A stretch of DNA of 9,098 bases from Hyphomicrobiales bacterium (GTDB taxonomy: Bacteria > Pseudomonadota > Alphaproteobacteria > Rhizobiales > Aestuariivirgaceae): positions 1-9,098 of the forward strand of contig JALSNA010000339.1 of NCBI GenBank assembly GCA_026987255.1. The letters are read 5' to 3'. Within the stretch, counting starts at the first letter, position 1; the number at the start of each line of letters is the position of its first letter. Both the position numbers and the translations under genes were made by a program. The notes under the pieces are model-generated. The model worked only from the letters and a program-made list of their open reading frames with translations. It was not told where the DNA came from and did no database searches. Below, piece by piece: positions 6,317 through 9,098 of the stretch.

Positions 6317-6805
6317 ATGCCCAGGGCCAAGAAGGAATTCCGCCTCACCGGGTTCCATGTGCTGATGATGCTGATCGTCTTTTTCGGCATCATCTTCGCC
6401 GTCAATTTCCAGCTCGTCTACTATGCCAACACCAGCTGGACCGGCAAGCTGCCCGGCAATGGCTACGAGGCCTCCATCAAGTATGACGCCGAGGCGAAAA
6501 AGGCCCGCGCCATGCTGGCCAAGGGCTGGAAGGCCATCCTCGGCGATACCAGCGGCCACAAGCTCTACATCACCTTGACCACCAAGGACGGCAAGCCGGT
6601 GACGGGGCTGAAAACCGAGGCCACCATCGGCCATCCGGCCGGAGACCGCGACGATCACGCCCTGAAAATGCGCGAAACCACCCCCGGCCACTACCAGACC
6701 GAAGCGCCCGTAAAGCCGGGATCGTGGCGCGTCGATGTCAAGTTCCTGCAAGGCGGCAAGCTGGTCTGGCGGGTCAACGATTCCTTCGTCATCAGGCAGG
6801 ACTAG
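6317..6805 (+). CDS. ccoH: cbb3 oxidase assembly protein CcoH/FixH
   Basis: A membrane-anchored FixH-family protein of 162 residues, required for a stable, active cbb3 oxidase; it is thought to contact CcoN and the copper ATPase CcoI during assembly. A short basic cytoplasmic start (MPRAKKEFRLTG) precedes one membrane helix at about 13-36, then a periplasmic beta-rich domain. Family-typical stretches are YYANTSWTG (35-43) with NGYEASIKYD, and the late PVKPGSWRVDVK (131-142) and WRVNDSF. Length is normal. The start at 6317 was chosen over an ATG at 6305 because of the GGAG spacing. Only three bases separate its stop from the ccoI start, so the two are translated together. Confidence 0.92.
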   Translation: MPRAKKEFRLTGFHVLMMLIVFFGIIFAVNFQLVYYANTSWTGKLPGNGYEASIKYDAEAKKARAMLAKGWKAILGDTSGHKLYITLTTKDGKPVTGLKTEATIGHPAGDRDDHALKMRETTPGHYQTEAPVKPGSWRVDVKFLQGGKLVWRVNDSFVIRQD

Positions 6806-6808
6806 CCC

Positions 6809-9094
6809 ATGGGCTGTTGCGGCGTCAGATACGAGGACGAGGCCGCCACCCCCGGCGGCGATCTGTCCCTGTGGGTGCGCCAGACGGACGATGGCGCAAA
6901 CGAGCTTCACCTCATCGTCCCGGCGATCAGCTGCGCGGCCTGCATCTCGACCATCGAAAAGGGACTCAAGGACCTCCCCGGCCTCGATTCGGCGCGCGTC
7001 AACTTCACCCTCAAGCAGGTGCGCCTGCGCTGGCGCGATGCGGATTTCGACCCCGCCACCGCCTTGCAGCGCCTTGAAGAGCTGGGCTATGCGGCCCGCC
7101 CCTTCGATCCGGCCGAGTCCGGCTTTGCCACCGATGATGCCGAGGGCAAGGACCTCCTGCGCGCCCTGGCGGTGGCCGGCTTCGCGGCGGGCAACATCAT
7201 GCTCCTGTCCATTTCCGTCTGGGCCGGGGCGCAAGGCTCCACCCGCGATCTGTTCCACTGGATCTCCGCCCTCATCGCCCTGCCGGCCATTGCCTATTCC
7301 GGGCGGCCCTTCTTCCGCTCCGCCTGGCGGGCCCTGTCGCGGGCGCGCATGAACATGGACGTGCCCATCTCCCTTGCGGTGCTCACCGCCGCCATGATGA
7401 GCCTTTATCAGGTGGCCAACCACCAGCAGCATGCCTATTTCGACGCCGCCGTTTCCTTGCTCTTCTTCTTGCTCATCGGCCGCTATCTGGACCAGCGCAT
7501 GCGCGCCAGGGCCCGTTCGGCTGTCTCCCAGCTCATGACCCTGTCCTCCACCGGCGCAACGGTGGTCGGCGAGGACGGCGCGCGCCGCTTTGTGCCCATG
7601 GACAAGCTGCGCGAGGGCATGCGCATCGCCGTCATGGCCGGGGAGCGCATTCCCGTCGATGGCGTCATCGAGGAAGGGGCATCGGATGTCGATCTGTCCA
7701 TGATCACCGGCGAATCCACCCCCGAGCCCCTGCGCCAAGGCCACAAGGTCTATGCCGGGGCCATGAACCTCACCGGCCCGCTCATCGTGCGCCTCACGGC
7801 GTGCGGCGAGGACACCTTCCTGTCGGAGATCATCCGCCTCATGGGAGCCGCCGAGCAGGGCAAGTCCGCCTATGTGCGCCTGGCCGACCGGCTGGCCGGC
7901 ATTTATGCCCCGGCGGTGCACGTGCTGGCCGGGCTGACCCTGGGCGGATGGCTGTTCTGGACCGGCTTCGATTGGCCCGTCTCCCTGCTCCACGCCATTT
8001 CGGTGCTCATCATCACCTGCCCCTGCGCCCTGGGGCTGGCGGTGCCCGCCGTGCAGGTGGTGGCCTCCGGCGTGCTGTTCCGCAATGGCGTCATGATCAA
8101 GGACGGCGGCGCCCTGGAGCGCATGGCCGAAATCGACACGGTGATTTTCGACAAGACCGGCACCCTGACCCTGGGCCGTCTCGATCTGCGCGAGACCGGC
8201 CCCGTCCCGGCCGAGGCCCTGGCCCTGGCCGCCGGGCTGGCGTCGGGCTCGTCGCATCCGCTGTCGCGCGCCATCGTGCGCGCCGTGCGCGAGCGCGGCA
8301 TGACGCCGGAGACGGTGGAGAACATCGTCGAACACCCCGGACAGGGGCTCTCTGGAACATGGCGCGGCCGCTTCGTGCGCCTGGGATCGCGTGACTGGTG
8401 CGGCGGCGATGCGCCCGAATCGGACATGCCGCAACTGGCCCTGGCGGTGGAGGGCCGCGCCCCGGTGCTCTTCACCTTCACCGACACCTTGCGCCCCGAT
8501 GCGGCGGACACCATCGCCAGGCTGAAACAGGCTGGCCTGAAGGTGGAAATCATCTCCGGCGACCGCGAAGGCCCGGTGCGCGCCATGGCCGAGGCCGCCG
8601 GCATCGGCAAGTGGCGCTCCGGCTGGTCGCCGTGGCAGAAGCTGGCCTATGTGGAAGGGCTGGCCGAGGCCGGGCGCAAGGTGCTCATGGTGGGAGACGG
8701 CATCAACGATGCCCCGGCCCTGGCCGCCGGACATTGCTCCATGGCTCCCTCCAGCGCCTCCGACATAGGGCGCACCGCCGCCGACATGATCTTCATCGGC
8801 AAGTCCCTGCGCGCCGTCTGGCTGGCCCATGACGTCTCCCGCCGGGCGCGCCGCCTGATGACGCAGAATTTCATATGGGCCCTGGGCTACAATCTTCTCG
8901 CCGTGCCGGTGGCCATGCTGGGGCTGGCCACGCCGCTTTTCGCCGCCGTGGCCATGTCGGCCTCATCCATCGTCGTGGTCAGCAACGCCCTGCGCCTGAA
9001 CCTCGCCGGGCGTGGCCTGAAGCACGCCTTTTCGCTTTCCGCCCGCGCGGATGAGGAAAGAGCCGGAAAAACGGACAGGAGACAGGCGGCATGA
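6809..9094 (+). CDS. ccoI: Copper-transporting P1B-type ATPase CcoI/FixI (CopA2-like)
   Basis: A 761-residue cation ATPase that exports Cu(I) across the inner membrane for delivery to the CcoN CuB site; this subfamily serves oxidase assembly more than copper resistance. The N-terminus has C3-C4 (MGCCG) and a metal-binding HMA domain with C42-A-A-C45. Eight membrane segments are expected: two pairs between about 115 and 225, one pair at about 365-415, and one at 685-725. Motifs seen are TGES (300-303, actuator), CPC (404-406, transmembrane metal site), DKTGT with phosphorylated D448, HP (483-484, ATP-binding domain) and GDGINDAP (629-636). The late membrane segments contain YNLLAVP (694-700) and MSAS (716-719). 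Length is normal. CAGGA at 6797-6801 precedes the ATG. The stop codon overlaps the start of the next gene by four bases. Confidence 0.96.
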   Translation: MGCCGVRYEDEAATPGGDLSLWVRQTDDGANELHLIVPAISCAACISTIEKGLKDLPGLDSARVNFTLKQVRLRWRDADFDPATALQRLEELGYAARPFDPAESGFATDDAEGKDLLRALAVAGFAAGNIMLLSISVWAGAQGSTRDLFHWISALIALPAIAYSGRPFFRSAWRALSRARMNMDVPISLAVLTAAMMSLYQVANHQQHAYFDAAVSLLFFLLIGRYLDQRMRARARSAVSQLMTLSSTGATVVGEDGARRFVPMDKLREGMRIAVMAGERIPVDGVIEEGASDVDLSMITGESTPEPLRQGHKVYAGAMNLTGPLIVRLTACGEDTFLSEIIRLMGAAEQGKSAYVRLADRLAGIYAPAVHVLAGLTLGGWLFWTGFDWPVSLLHAISVLIITCPCALGLAVPAVQVVASGVLFRNGVMIKDGGALERMAEIDTVIFDKTGTLTLGRLDLRETGPVPAEALALAAGLASGSSHPLSRAIVRAVRERGMTPETVENIVEHPGQGLSGTWRGRFVRLGSRDWCGGDAPESDMPQLALAVEGRAPVLFTFTDTLRPDAADTIARLKQAGLKVEIISGDREGPVRAMAEAAGIGKWRSGWSPWQKLAYVEGLAEAGRKVLMVGDGINDAPALAAGHCSMAPSSASDIGRTAADMIFIGKSLRAVWLAHDVSRRARRLMTQNFIWALGYNLLAVPVAMLGLATPLFAAVAMSASSIVVVSNALRLNLAGRGLKHAFSLSARADEERAGKTDRRQAA

Positions 9095-9098
9095 GGGT
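9091..9098 (+). CDS. Start of next gene, probably ccoS (cut by window edge)
   Basis: An ATG at 9091 overlaps the ccoI TGA (ATGA), and AGGAGA (9077-9082) lies eight bases upstream, so translation coupled to ccoI is likely. Only Met-Arg and two more bases are visible. In cco/fix clusters the gene after ccoI is usually ccoS, a small membrane protein needed to insert redox cofactors into CcoN. The identity is inferred from position alone. Confidence 0.6.

Noticed and set aside
4640..8830. A 4.2-kb open frame (1396 codons) on the minus strand across ccoG, ccoH and ccoI
   Set aside because: It lies opposite three clear genes, its product is low-complexity (Gly, His, Gln, Asp rich) and resembles no family. 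Long antisense frames arise readily from codon bias in GC-rich genomes.

Overview
The window carries the high-affinity cbb3-type cytochrome c oxidase locus of a GC-rich proteobacterium. The structural operon ccoNOQP (fixNOQP) is followed on the same strand by the maturation operon ccoGHI and the first bases of what is probably ccoS. A hemerythrin-family gene is transcribed divergently from ccoN. GC content is visibly above 60 %. The CcoN form with an extra N-terminal hydrophobic region, the gene order NOQP-GHIS, and the FNR/FixK-type boxes (TTGA-N6-TCAA) all suit an alphaproteobacterium. A Rhodospirillales-like host is my guess from the protein style and is not proven.

Layout. Positions 1-160 hold two consecutive strong inverted repeats that look like bidirectional terminators, between an unseen gene to the left and the hemerythrin gene. 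Positions 162-719 (minus strand) encode a 185-residue hemerythrin with a complete His/carboxylate ligand set. Positions 720-964 are a divergent regulatory region with two FNR/FixK-type boxes, one of which covers the hemerythrin start codon, and a leader ahead of ccoN that can form alternative hairpins. Positions 965-4405 hold ccoN, ccoO, ccoQ (only 53 codons) and ccoP, tightly packed. Positions 4406-4741 are a 336-base gap with two GC hairpins just after ccoP and an AT-rich island that may be the ccoG promoter. Positions 4742-9094 hold ccoG, ccoH and ccoI. A start codon overlapping the ccoI stop (ATGA at 9091) opens the next gene at the window edge.

How the genes work together. CcoN is the haem b/b3-CuB catalytic subunit. 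CcoO and CcoP are membrane-anchored c-type cytochromes that pass electrons to it, and CcoQ is a small stabilising subunit. CcoG (cupric reductase), CcoI (copper P1B-ATPase) and CcoH handle copper supply and complex assembly. The FNR-type boxes imply induction at low oxygen. The hemerythrin shares this control region and could bind O2 or NO in the same micro-oxic state; that link is inference.

All complete genes look intact, with no frameshift, insertion sequence, tRNA, rRNA or CRISPR. Most of the window is a well-known system. The less ordinary points are the hemerythrin partnership, the FNR box on a start codon, the switch-like ccoN leader, and a Cys-Trp in place of the expected Cys-Pro in CcoG.
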